From Leuconostoc litchii (GTDB lineage Bacteria > Bacillota > Bacilli > Lactobacillales > Lactobacillaceae), in contig NZ_SDGY01000001.1 of NCBI RefSeq assembly GCF_008107645.1, positions 715,630-779,629 of the forward strand: a DNA stretch of 64,000 nucleotides, in the 5' to 3' direction. This document shows, one piece after another, positions 1 to 8,503 of this stretch. Position 1 is the first letter of the stretch; each line of letters begins with the position of its first letter. Position numbers and translations under genes: made by a program. Below the pieces are notes generated by a model. That model had not been told where the DNA came from and ran no database searches. It saw only the letters and a list, made by a program, of their open reading frames with translations.

Positions 1-235
1 TATATGATCCGCCAAGAACGAACAACGATATAACACATGTTACTAATAAAGCATCATAAATCACATGATGATAATTGAATTTTTTATGTCGTAATCTATC
101 AATCGCTAAATGGCAAACTGTAGATAACAAGAAAATCACAATAAAAACAGCGACATAGACACCTATCTTTTGTATGATTTGCGATAATGTTAAATCACTG
201 GCAGTTACTGCCAATATTGAAAATAATATCATCAT
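1..235 (-). CDS. Partial membrane protein, C-terminus cut by window edge
   Basis: The frame stays open from an ATG at 235 to the left edge (78 codons), so the C-terminus is missing. Two hydrophobic stretches are visible (about residues 2-10 and 25-42) and a third begins near residue 64, with a basic, His-rich segment (RLRHKKFNYHH) between them, so this is probably a small integral membrane protein. An AAGGATGG ribosome binding site lies six bases before the tandem ATG ATG. It starts 32 bases after the polA stop on the same strand and is probably cotranscribed. I do not recognise the family. In many Firmicutes mutM follows polA; this is not mutM. Confidence 0.5.
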   Translation of the reverse strand, partial: MMILFSILAVTASDLTLSQIIQKIGVYVAVFIVIFLLSTVCHLAIDRLRHKKFNYHHVIYDALLVTCVISLFVLGGSY

Positions 236-267
236 AATTAGCCATCCTTAATAAAGTTGTTAATATA

Positions 268-2949
268 CTATTTGGCATCATACCACGTATCACCATAATG
301 AGCGTCAACTTTTAAAGGTACATCTAGTGCTACTGCTGAATCCATAACACTAGTAACAATCTCTGTTAATTCGTCAATTTCATCTACAGGAGTTTCAAAA
401 ATTAATTCATCGTGCACTTGAAGTAACATGCGTGCCTGCAAATGGTTCTTTTGTAAAGCTTCATTGACTTTAATCATTGCGATTTTAATAATATCAGCTG
501 CAGAACCTTGTATTGGTGAATTCATAGCTGTTCGCTCAGCAAATGATCGAACATTAAAGTTTTTAGCATGAATATCTGGTAAATAACGTCGTCGATGCGC
601 AATTGTTTCGACATATCCGTGTTCACGAGCAAAATCTTTAATTGTATTCATCCACTCATGTATTTGTGGAAATTCACGGAAATACGTATCAATGAAATTT
701 TTAGCTTCAGCACGTGAAATACCTAAATTATTAGCTAATCCATAATCTGAAATCCCATATACAATACCGAAATTAACTGCTTTAGCAGTCCGTCTCATCA
801 ATGGATCAACGACGGCATCATCTGCTAGTCCAAAAACAGCTCGAGCAGTTTCGGCGTGAATATCTTCGCCATTCAAAAAAGCTTTTTGCATATTTTTATC
901 GTCTGTTACGTGTGCTAAAACACGTAATTCAATTTGAGAATAGTCAGCACCCAATATTTTCCATCCAGATTTACTAGGTACAAAAGCTGTTCTTAATAAA
1001 CGGCCTTCTTCTGATCGCATTGGAATATTTTGCAAATTAGGATCAACGGACGATAGTCGTCCTGTTTGTGTCAAAGTTTGCAAAAATCGTGTGTGAATTT
1101 TGCTATCCTCTGGATATATCACACTCAATAAACCATCAATATAGGTTGATTTCAGCTTTGCCAATTGACGATACTGTAAAATATGATCAACTATTGGTGC
1201 TTGTGCTGCTAACTTTTCCAAAACATCAACAGCAGTAGAATACCCTGTCTTTGTCTTTTTAATAACTGGAAGTCCCATCTTTTCAAATAACAGCACACCT
1301 AATTGCTTAGGTGAATTTAAGTTAAATTCTTCCCCAGCCTCAATATATATTGCTGATTGAATATCAGATATTCGTTCCGATAAGTCCTTACCCTTTTCTG
1401 TCAAATACTCAGGATTTACTTTAATACCTTGGTATTCCATTTCTGCCAGTACAAAAGCTAATGGTAATTCAATATCGGTATACAAATGCGTTTGTTGATG
1501 TTGGTTTAGCTCACTAAACGCCGGATTTTCTAATTTAAATAACCCATCAGCTTTACTTGTAATATGTGATAATACCACATGATCATCAGTAGGAATCGCA
1601 AATTTTGCTCCTTTACCATAAATATCTTCATCTGGTGTCAAATAAACATCAAAACGTTGTGCCAATGTGGATAGAACATTGTCATTAGCTACTGTATCGA
1701 GTAAATAAGCAACAAGCATAAAATCAAAATTAACACCTTTTAGATCTAATCCAAGTCGTTTAAATAACACCAACTGTGCTTTAACGTTAAAAACATTTTT
1801 TAAAACATCTTCATTCTCAATAACACTTTTTAGTTCGTCAGTTTTTAATAAGGATACATCCCGACTTGCATAATAACCAATTTCAGGATTTCCAATCACA
1901 AAACCAATCATTTCACCATCGTGATAATTATCACCGACAAACTCAATATGAACAGCAACTTTACTACCAAGCATCGTAATGGAATGCAAATTATTTTCTG
2001 TTAGTGGTACAAAACGAACATCATCATCCTGATCTTTTGTACTGTCAATTTGTCCTGATTTACGTAACGCCTTTATCTTAGCAAGCTGCTGCTTAAAATC
2101 AAGATTTTCATAAAATGGTACGATATTTTCAAAGTCTACACCACGATATTCTAATTCTGCCAAAGGTAATTCCAGCGTAGCATCAGTTAAAATAGTCGCT
2201 AGTTCACGTGCTTGAAAAGCTAATTTTTGATCATTGATTAAGTTTTCCTTCATCTTTGACTGCTTCATCGCATCAATATTAGCATATAAATTATCAATAT
2301 TTTTATATTCTGATAGTAACTTCAAAGCTGTTTTTTCACCGACTTTAGTAACACCTGGATAATTATCAGAAGTATCACCCGTTAATGCCTTCTTATCAAT
2401 GATTTGAGCAGGTGTTAGGTTAAACTTCTCTTTGATATATTCAGGCGTAAAAGATTCAATATCTGTCACTCCTTTTTTTGTGACATTAACAGTAATGTTT
2501 TCCGTAGCCAGTTGCGTTAAATCTTGATCTCCTGTCACGATAATAACAGAATAGCCAGCTGCTTCCCCTAATCTTGAATAAGTTCCAATAATATCGTCAG
2601 CTTCGAGACCAACTTGCTCATAGTTACGTAAACCATGGAGCATGACCATTTCACGAAGATATGGAAATTGCTCTTTAAATTCTTCAGGTGTTTTAGAGCG
2701 ACCGTCCTTATACTCTGGAAATAATTTTCCTCGATGTGTTTCTTTACCAGAGCCTGCATCCCAAGCCACCAAAGCCAAATCAGGTGCCATTGGGTCAACA
2801 ATTTTATCTAAAAAGTTATTAAATGCTACCAGAGCATTTGTATGTAAACCTTCATGCGAAATCATACGATCCAGTTGATTGTACATTGCATAAAAAGCTC
2901 TGAAAGCAAGAGAATTCCCGTCAATTAATAATAGTTTTTTATTGGTCAT
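268..2949 (-). CDS. polA: DNA polymerase I
   Basis: Family A DNA polymerase for Okazaki fragment maturation and repair synthesis in the cytoplasm. At 893 aa it is full length. The N-terminal 5'-nuclease domain (about residues 1-290) opens with LLLIDGNSLAFRAFYAM and carries the metal-binding GLEADDIIGTY. The middle part (about 310-480) occupies the position of the 3'-5' exonuclease fold but lacks clear DEDD residues, as is common in Gram-positive PolA. Polymerase motifs A (ADYSQIELR, near 668), B (RRTAKAVNFGIVYGIS, near 718) and C (QVHDEL, near 845) are intact. The gene follows a 160-base gap after the GH32 gene's terminator and has no neighbour overlapping its start. Confidence 0.97.
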   Translation of the reverse strand: MTNKKLLLIDGNSLAFRAFYAMYNQLDRMISHEGLHTNALVAFNNFLDKIVDPMAPDLALVAWDAGSGKETHRGKLFPEYKDGRSKTPEEFKEQFPYLREMVMLHGLRNYEQVGLEADDIIGTYSRLGEAAGYSVIIVTGDQDLTQLATENITVNVTKKGVTDIESFTPEYIKEKFNLTPAQIIDKKALTGDTSDNYPGVTKVGEKTALKLLSEYKNIDNLYANIDAMKQSKMKENLINDQKLAFQARELATILTDATLELPLAELEYRGVDFENIVPFYENLDFKQQLAKIKALRKSGQIDSTKDQDDDVRFVPLTENNLHSITMLGSKVAVHIEFVGDNYHDGEMIGFVIGNPEIGYYASRDVSLLKTDELKSVIENEDVLKNVFNVKAQLVLFKRLGLDLKGVNFDFMLVAYLLDTVANDNVLSTLAQRFDVYLTPDEDIYGKGAKFAIPTDDHVVLSHITSKADGLFKLENPAFSELNQHQQTHLYTDIELPLAFVLAEMEYQGIKVNPEYLTEKGKDLSERISDIQSAIYIEAGEEFNLNSPKQLGVLLFEKMGLPVIKKTKTGYSTAVDVLEKLAAQAPIVDHILQYRQLAKLKSTYIDGLLSVIYPEDSKIHTRFLQTLTQTGRLSSVDPNLQNIPMRSEEGRLLRTAFVPSKSGWKILGADYSQIELRVLAHVTDDKNMQKAFLNGEDIHAETARAVFGLADDAVVDPLMRRTAKAVNFGIVYGISDYGLANNLGISRAEAKNFIDTYFREFPQIHEWMNTIKDFAREHGYVETIAHRRRYLPDIHAKNFNVRSFAERTAMNSPIQGSAADIIKIAMIKVNEALQKNHLQARMLLQVHDELIFETPVDEIDELTEIVTSVMDSAVALDVPLKVDAHYGDTWYDAK

Positions 2950-3062
2950 CTTAATGTCCCATCTTATATTTATCTATATTAAGTGTAACACACGTTGATG
3001 TCTGTCTTACACGCATGTATTTAAGGCCTTTTTGGTAGTATTTAAAATTAGCAATAAAACAT

Positions 3063-3097
3063 AAAAAAACTCCAATAGACATTTTGTCCACTAGAGA
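3063..3097 (-). terminator. Intrinsic terminator of the GH32 gene
   Basis: On the minus strand a 12-bp stem (CTCTAGTGGACA with TGTCTATTGGAG, three G-T pairs, A-rich loop) is followed by seven T residues, starting just after the GH32 stop codon. It separates that gene from polA. Confidence 0.75.
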
Positions 3098-3112
3098 TTG
3101 TGCTACTAAATT

Positions 3113-4693
3113 CTAATGACTATTTTCAATATTACTCATCGTATAGAATAAATTATTTTCACTGTTTGTCTCGACCTTAAAAGACAAGTCGTCATCAGTT
3201 GTGTATTTTAATAATGAATAAGTGCGTTCACTATTTTCAAATTCAAGCTCAATACTTGCTTTATCAACGTAAACATGTAATTTAAAAGTTTCTGGATTAA
3301 TTACACCACTATTTTCCGTAAAGATTCTACTGTATTCACTGTTGCCTTCTTCGTCAGCGATGTTAGTTGTCTGGCGTTGCACATTATAATATCCTGTATC
3401 AGCATTATAATCAAATAACACAGTGGAATCTTTTTGCTTGAAAGATAGTTTTATATGTCCATTTACCTTACCTTGATTTTGATTCGTCATTTGCAAATAA
3501 AAATTCTGGCTAGTCCAACGACGTGTATTTAATAGCTGATAATATCCGTCAGTTTTTCTAGTTTGTTTAGATGCTTCAACATACTGGGACGTCTTATTGG
3601 TTAAACAACTATATGGCTTAATCAACGAAGATTTCAGTATATATTGGCCATCTTTCTGCGTTAAATTTAACTTGTGCGCCAAAGATAATGAACCTAATTT
3701 ATACGATTGCTCATAATTAGCATCAATAATTTTTTTAGCAGAATAACTCCAATTTCCTAACCATGCAATAGATATTATATTCGTATTATTTGCTGTTTGG
3801 AAATAATTGCTGGCATAAAAATCTGATCCATCATCTACTCGTTTTGGTTGTTGCTCAACTATGAAGACGCCCTCATCACTCAAGTGACCAACCATATAGT
3901 AAGATCCACTTGTTTGACCATAGTTATAGCCATTACCGCCAAAAAACAATACCTCTTTCGTTGCTCCGGTTGAAACATCATACATTGTTTTCAAATTGGG
4001 ACATTCAATCAATCCCAAATCTTTGCCATTTAAAGCATATTTATTTAAAGATATCGCTCCAACATAATCAAATTTTTTTCCATTTTCACTACTATAAACG
4101 CCTATCTTATCTCCTTCAGCAAGATACATAGTTAATTTATTTGTTTTTTTATTAATAAAAACATATGGGTCGCGAAAATGTGCCGTTGTTGATGGTGATG
4201 TCATCACTGCATCATCAGAATATGGTTTGTAAGTCAAACCATTGTCCGTTGAATAAGCTGCAAATTGCTTTTGTCCATTGGGTGTATAACTCGTGAAATA
4301 AGAAACAATTGCCTGTTTAGGTAAGTCTGAGAAAAAACCACTAGTATTCTTAATTACCGAACCAGTTGCAACTGCTTCCCATTTGTTCTGAAATTTAGGT
4401 ATAGCAATGCCTAAGTTTTCATAATGTATAAAATCTTTTGTTTTAACATGATACCATTCTGTTCCGTCATTATCATGTTTATAATTGAGATCTGCTAAGT
4501 AATAAATATGATAATAACCCTCTTCATCTTGCCAGACACTCTGCACATCATTCATAAAGCCTTGTTCAATATTATGATGATAATATTGCTGACACTCATT
4601 TGATGTTAAGGTTCCCGCTTCCACAGACAATGTCTCAATAAATGGTAATAACAGACAGACTCCCAATATGCCTAGTATTTTCATAATTTTCAT
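3113..4693 (-). CDS. Secreted glycoside hydrolase family 32 (fructan/sucrose-type hydrolase)
   Basis: A beta-fructosidase-type enzyme predicted to act outside the cell on levan, inulin or sucrose-like substrates. A signal peptide is clear: MKIMK, a hydrophobic core, then a cleavage site near VEA/G at residue 27. The three GH32 signature elements are in order: FMNDVQ with the presumed nucleophile Asp49, the FRDP motif (Asp175) and the ECP motif with the presumed acid/base Glu230. The C-terminal part (about 370-526) fits the GH32 beta-sandwich. There is no LPXTG anchor, so it is probably released. The usual WMNDPNG block reads FMNDVQS here, so substrate cannot be assigned. An AGGAG site lies 10 bases before the ATG at 4693. 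It is a single-gene unit with its own promoter and terminator; no sugar transporter lies beside it. Confidence 0.85.
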   Translation of the reverse strand: MKIMKILGILGVCLLLPFIETLSVEAGTLTSNECQQYYHHNIEQGFMNDVQSVWQDEEGYYHIYYLADLNYKHDNDGTEWYHVKTKDFIHYENLGIAIPKFQNKWEAVATGSVIKNTSGFFSDLPKQAIVSYFTSYTPNGQKQFAAYSTDNGLTYKPYSDDAVMTSPSTTAHFRDPYVFINKKTNKLTMYLAEGDKIGVYSSENGKKFDYVGAISLNKYALNGKDLGLIECPNLKTMYDVSTGATKEVLFFGGNGYNYGQTSGSYYMVGHLSDEGVFIVEQQPKRVDDGSDFYASNYFQTANNTNIISIAWLGNWSYSAKKIIDANYEQSYKLGSLSLAHKLNLTQKDGQYILKSSLIKPYSCLTNKTSQYVEASKQTRKTDGYYQLLNTRRWTSQNFYLQMTNQNQGKVNGHIKLSFKQKDSTVLFDYNADTGYYNVQRQTTNIADEEGNSEYSRIFTENSGVINPETFKLHVYVDKASIELEFENSERTYSLLKYTTDDDLSFKVETNSENNLFYTMSNIENSH

Positions 4694-4729
4694 AACATAA
4701 TTTCTCCTCTAAAATTTGCACATGTGATT

Positions 4730-4757
4730 ATTTTACATGATACAAATATTTTGTCAA
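4730..4757 (-). promoter_or_regulatory. Promoter of the GH32 gene
   Basis: On the minus strand a consensus -35 TTGACA (4752-4757) and a -10 TAAAAT (4730-4735) are 16 bases apart, placing the transcript start about 30 bases before the start codon. Two copies of a GTCAA-containing element (4753-4762 and 4764-4773) lie across the -35 at an 11-base period. Confidence 0.65.
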
Positions 4758-4874
4758 ACGTTAGTCAACAGTTTCAAAGGAAAAATCACAAAAGCATATT
4801 CATGTAGTTGCAATTTCGTAAATACTTTTCACTTGAGAAAATATTGGGCGATAAAAGATACCGATTCAAAACTA

Positions 4875-5264
4875 TTATTTTAATATATTCAAAATTTTAT
4901 TGGGTATTTTTGCTTTACTAATAACAATTGGCCCCTTAACAATTCTTTTCTCACTAATATTAGCTTGCACAAAACTACTGTTTTTTAAAGAAACAATATT
5001 TTTGCCACTGAGTTCATAATCCAGAGTTCTTTGCTTTCCAGATTTAGTTACAAAATTAAATCGATAAATATAACTATAGGAACCACTAATAATCTCATTA
5101 TTACTATTTTTAGTCTTTTGTTTTTTTGGCGTTTTTGCAGGTACTTTTGCATAAGCAACCTCTGCGACATATGTTGCATGATAATAACGCATAACTTGAA
5201 CAAAAATAATTAGCAACAAAATAACGATAAATGCTACAAATATGATACTTTTCTTTCGGTTCAT
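4875..5264 (-). CDS. YxeA-like (DUF1093) membrane-anchored or exported protein
   Basis: Start chosen at 5264 (MNRKKS), with GGGAGAG seven bases upstream, giving 129 aa. A single hydrophobic segment at residues 7-24 is a signal sequence or anchor, followed by a Lys-rich linker (KTPKKQKTKNSNN) and an extracytoplasmic domain. The order of features (aromatic-rich start after the signal, YIYRFNFVTKSGK, VQANISEKRIV and a C-terminal AKIPNKILNILK) resembles the small YxeA/DUF1093 family, whose members end in a similar IP-K-x-L motif. The family has no settled function. It is a lone gene between GH32 and the Bax-inhibitor gene. The family call is moderate; the exported topology is safer. Confidence 0.6.
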   Translation of the reverse strand: MNRKKSIIFVAFIVILLLIIFVQVMRYYHATYVAEVAYAKVPAKTPKKQKTKNSNNEIISGSYSYIYRFNFVTKSGKQRTLDYELSGKNIVSLKNSSFVQANISEKRIVKGPIVISKAKIPNKILNILK

Positions 5265-5365
5265 ATATTTCTCTCCCAAAAAATAATATTGGATTATACT
5301 ACAACGATTTTATTATACGCTATTGTGCTACTTAACTTAGACATTTTGTTCATAACTAAAACAAG

Positions 5366-5392
5366 TCAAAAAAAAAGACCTCTAAGTCTTCT
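5366..5392 (-). terminator. Intrinsic terminator of the Bax-inhibitor-1 gene
   Basis: Minus-strand hairpin AAGAC-TTAGAG-GTCTT followed by nine T residues, 17 bases beyond the stop codon. Confidence 0.7.
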
Positions 5393-5408
5393 TTTAACAT
5401 ACCTTTAG

Positions 5409-6128
5409 TTAATCACGCGAGCCATTAACAACGCCAAAGATACGTAGTAATGCAAAGAAAATATTGATGAAATCCAAATATAATCTCAAAGCACCATTAA
5501 CTGCCAAACCAGTTGTATCAGCTTGCCCAGCGAACTGTGAATACATTATTTTTAAATTTTGGTTATCATAAGCCGTATAAAGCGAGAATACAAACACACT
5601 GACCCATGACATCAGTAACGAAACGAAACCGTTATAGAAGAAAATATTAATAATTGATGCAACTACCAAACCAATCAACAAACCAAACAAAATTGATCTT
5701 AGTCCTGTCAAATCACGTTTTGTGAAAACACCATATAGCGCCATGCCACCAAATACAGCTGCGGCCGAAACAAAAGCCATCATGACAGAAGCCCCTGTAT
5801 AAATAGCTAACATTAATCCTAGTGTAAGTCCTTCAATAACAGCAAACGCCATCAACAAACCAAAAGCACGAGCTGGATTTTTAAATGTAGCTCGTCCAAT
5901 CATAGTTATAATCAACATTTGAATGCCAATTAAAACAATCAACCCAACTACATTACCCGCGAGTAATTGATAAACTTGCGTTAGGAAAAAATTTTGCACA
6001 ATAAATCCAGTTATTGCGCTAACTAACACTGCTATACCCATAAAACTATATGTTTGTTTAAAAAAGGCACGCATTCCCTCGTCTATACCTGTTACGTCAC
6101 GACGAGTATTCATATTAAAATTATCCAT
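5409..6128 (-). CDS. Bax inhibitor-1/YccA family integral membrane protein
   Basis: A 239-aa polytopic protein with seven hydrophobic segments after a short hydrophilic N-terminus, the layout of the Bax inhibitor-1 (UPF0005, YbhL/YccA) family. The family signature region near the C-terminus (SLYTAYDNQNLKIMYSQ, about residues 187-203) and the terminal LRLYLDFINIFFALLRIFG are visible. Members are inner-membrane proteins linked to calcium leak or to modulation of the FtsH protease; no role is assigned in lactic acid bacteria. GGAGG lies 9 bases before the ATG. Monocistronic, with its own terminator. Confidence 0.9.
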   Translation of the reverse strand: MDNFNMNTRRDVTGIDEGMRAFFKQTYSFMGIAVLVSAITGFIVQNFFLTQVYQLLAGNVVGLIVLIGIQMLIITMIGRATFKNPARAFGLLMAFAVIEGLTLGLMLAIYTGASVMMAFVSAAAVFGGMALYGVFTKRDLTGLRSILFGLLIGLVVASIINIFFYNGFVSLLMSWVSVFVFSLYTAYDNQNLKIMYSQFAGQADTTGLAVNGALRLYLDFINIFFALLRIFGVVNGSRD

Positions 6129-6204
6129 TGTAATTACCTCCAGTACGCTTAAATAAATAATTGCTGGCTGATTTAATTATAACAGATACGCTATTAAATA
6201 GATA

Positions 6205-7539
6205 TTAAGTCAAATCTGTTCTAAGTTGGCCTAATAATTTTTCATAAGCAAATTCATATTTTTCAATGTCACCAGCGCCCATAAAGACCATTACAGCATT
6301 TTCATAAGGCATTAGCAAGCTCATATCATTTTCCTCAATAATACCACCAAACTTACTTATTTCTGCCCCCAGATCCTGAGAAGTAATCGATCCTGCCTGT
6401 TCACGTGCAGAGCCAAAGATATTGGCTAAATAGACTTTATCGGCCGCTTCTAGGCTAACAGCAAACTCGTCTTTGTAGGCTATCACGCGAGAGAAAGTAT
6501 GTGGTTGGAAAATTGCAATAATTTGTTTATTTGGATACTTTTGACGAGCAGCATCTAATGTAGCAGTTATTTCAGTTGGATGATGTGCATAGTCGTCAAT
6601 AACAGTAATATCAGCAATTTGTTTTTCACTAAATCTACGCTTGACACCCTGGTATGTTAATAAATATTTTCGGATTAAATCAAGATCAACTTTTTCCATA
6701 TAGGCTACAGCAATAACTGCCAGTGCATTCAAAATACCATGTTGCCCAAACAACGGTACAGAAAATTCACCCAATTTTTGGCCATGAAACACAACATCAA
6801 AGTGGGAACCCTGTGTTGATTTATGTATATTTTCCGCCACAAAATCATCTGTTTCGGAATTGATACCATAGTAGTAGACATCAGCACTAGGCTTTAGAGA
6901 ACGTAGCCGTTGATCATCACCCCATGCAAAAATAGCTTTTTTCACATGATCAGCAAAATCAGAAAATGCAGATGTTACATCATCAATACCCGTATAATAA
7001 TCTGGGTGGTCAAAATCAATATTAGTCAAAATTGCATAGTCAGGGGCGTAATTTTTAAAATGACGACGATATTCGTCTGCTTCCACAACAAAAAACTGAG
7101 AATTCGGTACCCCTTTACCAGTACCATCACCAATTAAATAAGATGTAGGCGCAATATTTTTCAATACATGAGCTAATAATCCTGTTGTTGATGTTTTCCC
7201 GTGCGCACCTGCAACAGCAATAGAAGTTGTCTGTGCAATTTGCTCTTGCACAGTATCTGGATATGATAACATTTGTACACCAAGTTCTATAGCTCTAGCT
7301 ACCTCTATTTGGTCATCATTAAAAGCATTACCACGGACAAAAATAGCTTCCTGATGATTATCAATGTTATTCGCATCAAATTGTAAAATTTTAATTCCAG
7401 CTGCTTCTAACGGTGCTTGTGTATAAGTATAGGTATCAATATCTGATCCTAGTACTTCATTCCCTTGGTCGTGCAGAATTTGTGCTAATGGCCCCATTCC
7501 AGTGCCTTTAATACCAATAAAATAATACTTTTTACTCAT
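6205..7539 (-). CDS. murC: UDP-N-acetylmuramate--L-alanine ligase
   Basis: ATP-dependent cytoplasmic Mur ligase adding the first amino acid of the peptidoglycan stem peptide. 444 aa, the family length. Domains: N-terminal UDP-sugar binding (GIKGTGMGPLAQIL near residue 9), central ATPase with the P-loop VAGAHGKTSTTG (about 108-119) and EADEYRRHF, then a C-terminal ligase domain with DDYAHHPTEI (about 316-325) and FQPHTFSR. The start codon overlaps by eight bases the 3' end of a small ORF (7532-7675), which in turn follows ytpR, so the three are probably one transcript with coupled translation. Confidence 0.97.
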   Translation of the reverse strand: MSKKYYFIGIKGTGMGPLAQILHDQGNEVLGSDIDTYTYTQAPLEAAGIKILQFDANNIDNHQEAIFVRGNAFNDDQIEVARAIELGVQMLSYPDTVQEQIAQTTSIAVAGAHGKTSTTGLLAHVLKNIAPTSYLIGDGTGKGVPNSQFFVVEADEYRRHFKNYAPDYAILTNIDFDHPDYYTGIDDVTSAFSDFADHVKKAIFAWGDDQRLRSLKPSADVYYYGINSETDDFVAENIHKSTQGSHFDVVFHGQKLGEFSVPLFGQHGILNALAVIAVAYMEKVDLDLIRKYLLTYQGVKRRFSEKQIADITVIDDYAHHPTEITATLDAARQKYPNKQIIAIFQPHTFSRVIAYKDEFAVSLEAADKVYLANIFGSAREQAGSITSQDLGAEISKFGGIIEENDMSLLMPYENAVMVFMGAGDIEKYEFAYEKLLGQLRTDLT

Positions 7540-7675
7540 TTTTTACAATCTCCATCACAAAGGTGAAATACTGTAACTCGCCTTTTCGTAATTCAAACAC
7601 CAATTTTCGGTACTTTGTCCCCTCATCATTGAATGTTCGATAAACGCGTCGCGCATTGCTAATTCTATCTGCCAT
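7532..7675 (-). CDS. Small conserved-looking ORF upstream of murC, possibly frameshifted
   Basis: A 47-codon ORF starting MADRISNARRVYRTFNDEG and ending VMEIVKNE; its last eight bases overlap the murC start. Composition looks protein-like and basic. The ATG at 7675 has no ribosome binding site and an in-frame TAA lies just upstream. In another frame a TTG at 7712 sits seven bases after an excellent AGAGGGGG site (7720-7727), directly behind the ytpR stop, and encodes LNVFLSSIVKFF before stopping. The two frames meet at a run of six T residues (7677-7682); loss of one T would join them into one 59-codon ORF. So the real product may be longer, made by slippage, reinitiation or hidden by a sequence error. 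Function unknown. Confidence 0.55.
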   Translation of the reverse strand: MADRISNARRVYRTFNDEGTKYRKLVFELRKGELQYFTFVMEIVKNE

Positions 7676-7728
7676 TAAAAAATTTTACAATTGAACTAAG
7701 AAATACATTCAATGTATGGCCCCCTCTT

Positions 7729-8385
7729 TTAATAATTTATGTCCACTAATTTTTCGGTATATAGTGTGGCAGCTTTGGTAAAATCAAATACATCCCCAAC
7801 TTCACCAAAATTATCTGGCAAAACTAAAGCACCTGGTTTTTCAGGCGCTTCAGGTAAATGCAATTCACGACCCGAAACAATCATTCCAGAAGAAGATACA
7901 CCACGTAGGGCACCATCCCATATCAATGCACCAGAAGGCATCATAGTACCTGGTTGTGCAACAACAACTTTAATGCCTGCGCGCATATTTGGTGATCCAG
8001 AAACGATTTGCAATGTTTGGCTATCACCAACATTTGTTTGTGTTACATGCAAATGATCTGAATCTGGATGTCCTGTCATACTTTCTACACGTCCTACAAC
8101 TAGTTTTGAAGGCGAAACACTTAGTTTTTCATTAAATCCAGCAGAATGAATAACATCATTAACAATAGCAATTTGCTTTTCGTCTAAAAATAACTGACCT
8201 TTTTTTTCAATAATACCTAGTTGGGTTCCTATTTTGGAAATATTAAATCCTGTTGTTTGATTTGTATTAGCATCACTTATTCGTGTAACATTACCACTAG
8301 TGCTCACATTTTGTTTTTCCGCATTAGGCGCTAATGTAACAATCAGAATATCCCCGCACGATTTTGGGTTATAAGAAGTAATCAT
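7729..8385 (-). CDS. ytpR: YtpR-family tRNA-binding domain protein
   Basis: 218 aa. The N-terminal half (about 1-95) matches the DUF4479 region found in YtpR proteins. The C-terminal half (about 96-205) is an EMAP/tRNA-binding OB fold like that of PheT: VVGRVESMTGHPDSDHLHVTQTNVG, then QIVSGSPNMRAGIKVVVAQPGTMMPSG and GVSSSGMIVSGREL. It is presumed to bind tRNA or structured RNA; no catalytic activity is known for the family. The neighbouring ORF and murC follow on the same strand. It is separated from mtnN upstream by a terminator, so it probably has its own promoter in 8386-8480, though I cannot point to clear hexamers. Confidence 0.85.
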   Translation of the reverse strand: MITSYNPKSCGDILIVTLAPNAEKQNVSTSGNVTRISDANTNQTTGFNISKIGTQLGIIEKKGQLFLDEKQIAIVNDVIHSAGFNEKLSVSPSKLVVGRVESMTGHPDSDHLHVTQTNVGDSQTLQIVSGSPNMRAGIKVVVAQPGTMMPSGALIWDGALRGVSSSGMIVSGRELHLPEAPEKPGALVLPDNFGEVGDVFDFTKAATLYTEKLVDINY

Positions 8386-8481
8386 TTTATTATTGTATTC
8401 CTTAAATTTAATATATTTCTATTTTACATGATTATATGTCAAGTTGCACAGCCACTCTGTACTATTTAAGATATTATGATA

Positions 8482-8503
8482 TAAAAAAAAGCCTATTGGC
8501 TTA
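8482..8503 (-). terminator. Intrinsic terminator of the csp-nudix-mtnN cluster
   Basis: Minus-strand AAGCC-AATA-GGCTT hairpin followed by T residues; its 5' arm overlaps the mtnN stop codon. Confidence 0.65.

Noticed and set aside
4750-4775. cre site at the GH32 promoter
   Set aside because: Around the central CG of TTGACTAACGTTTGACA, several invariant positions of the consensus are wrong.
7675-7690. Programmed -1 frameshift at T TTTTTA before murC
   Set aside because: The slippery heptamer is in phase only with the downstream ORF frame, which has a TAA just upstream, so a classical -1 event cannot join the two frames; loss of one T by slippage or error remains possible.
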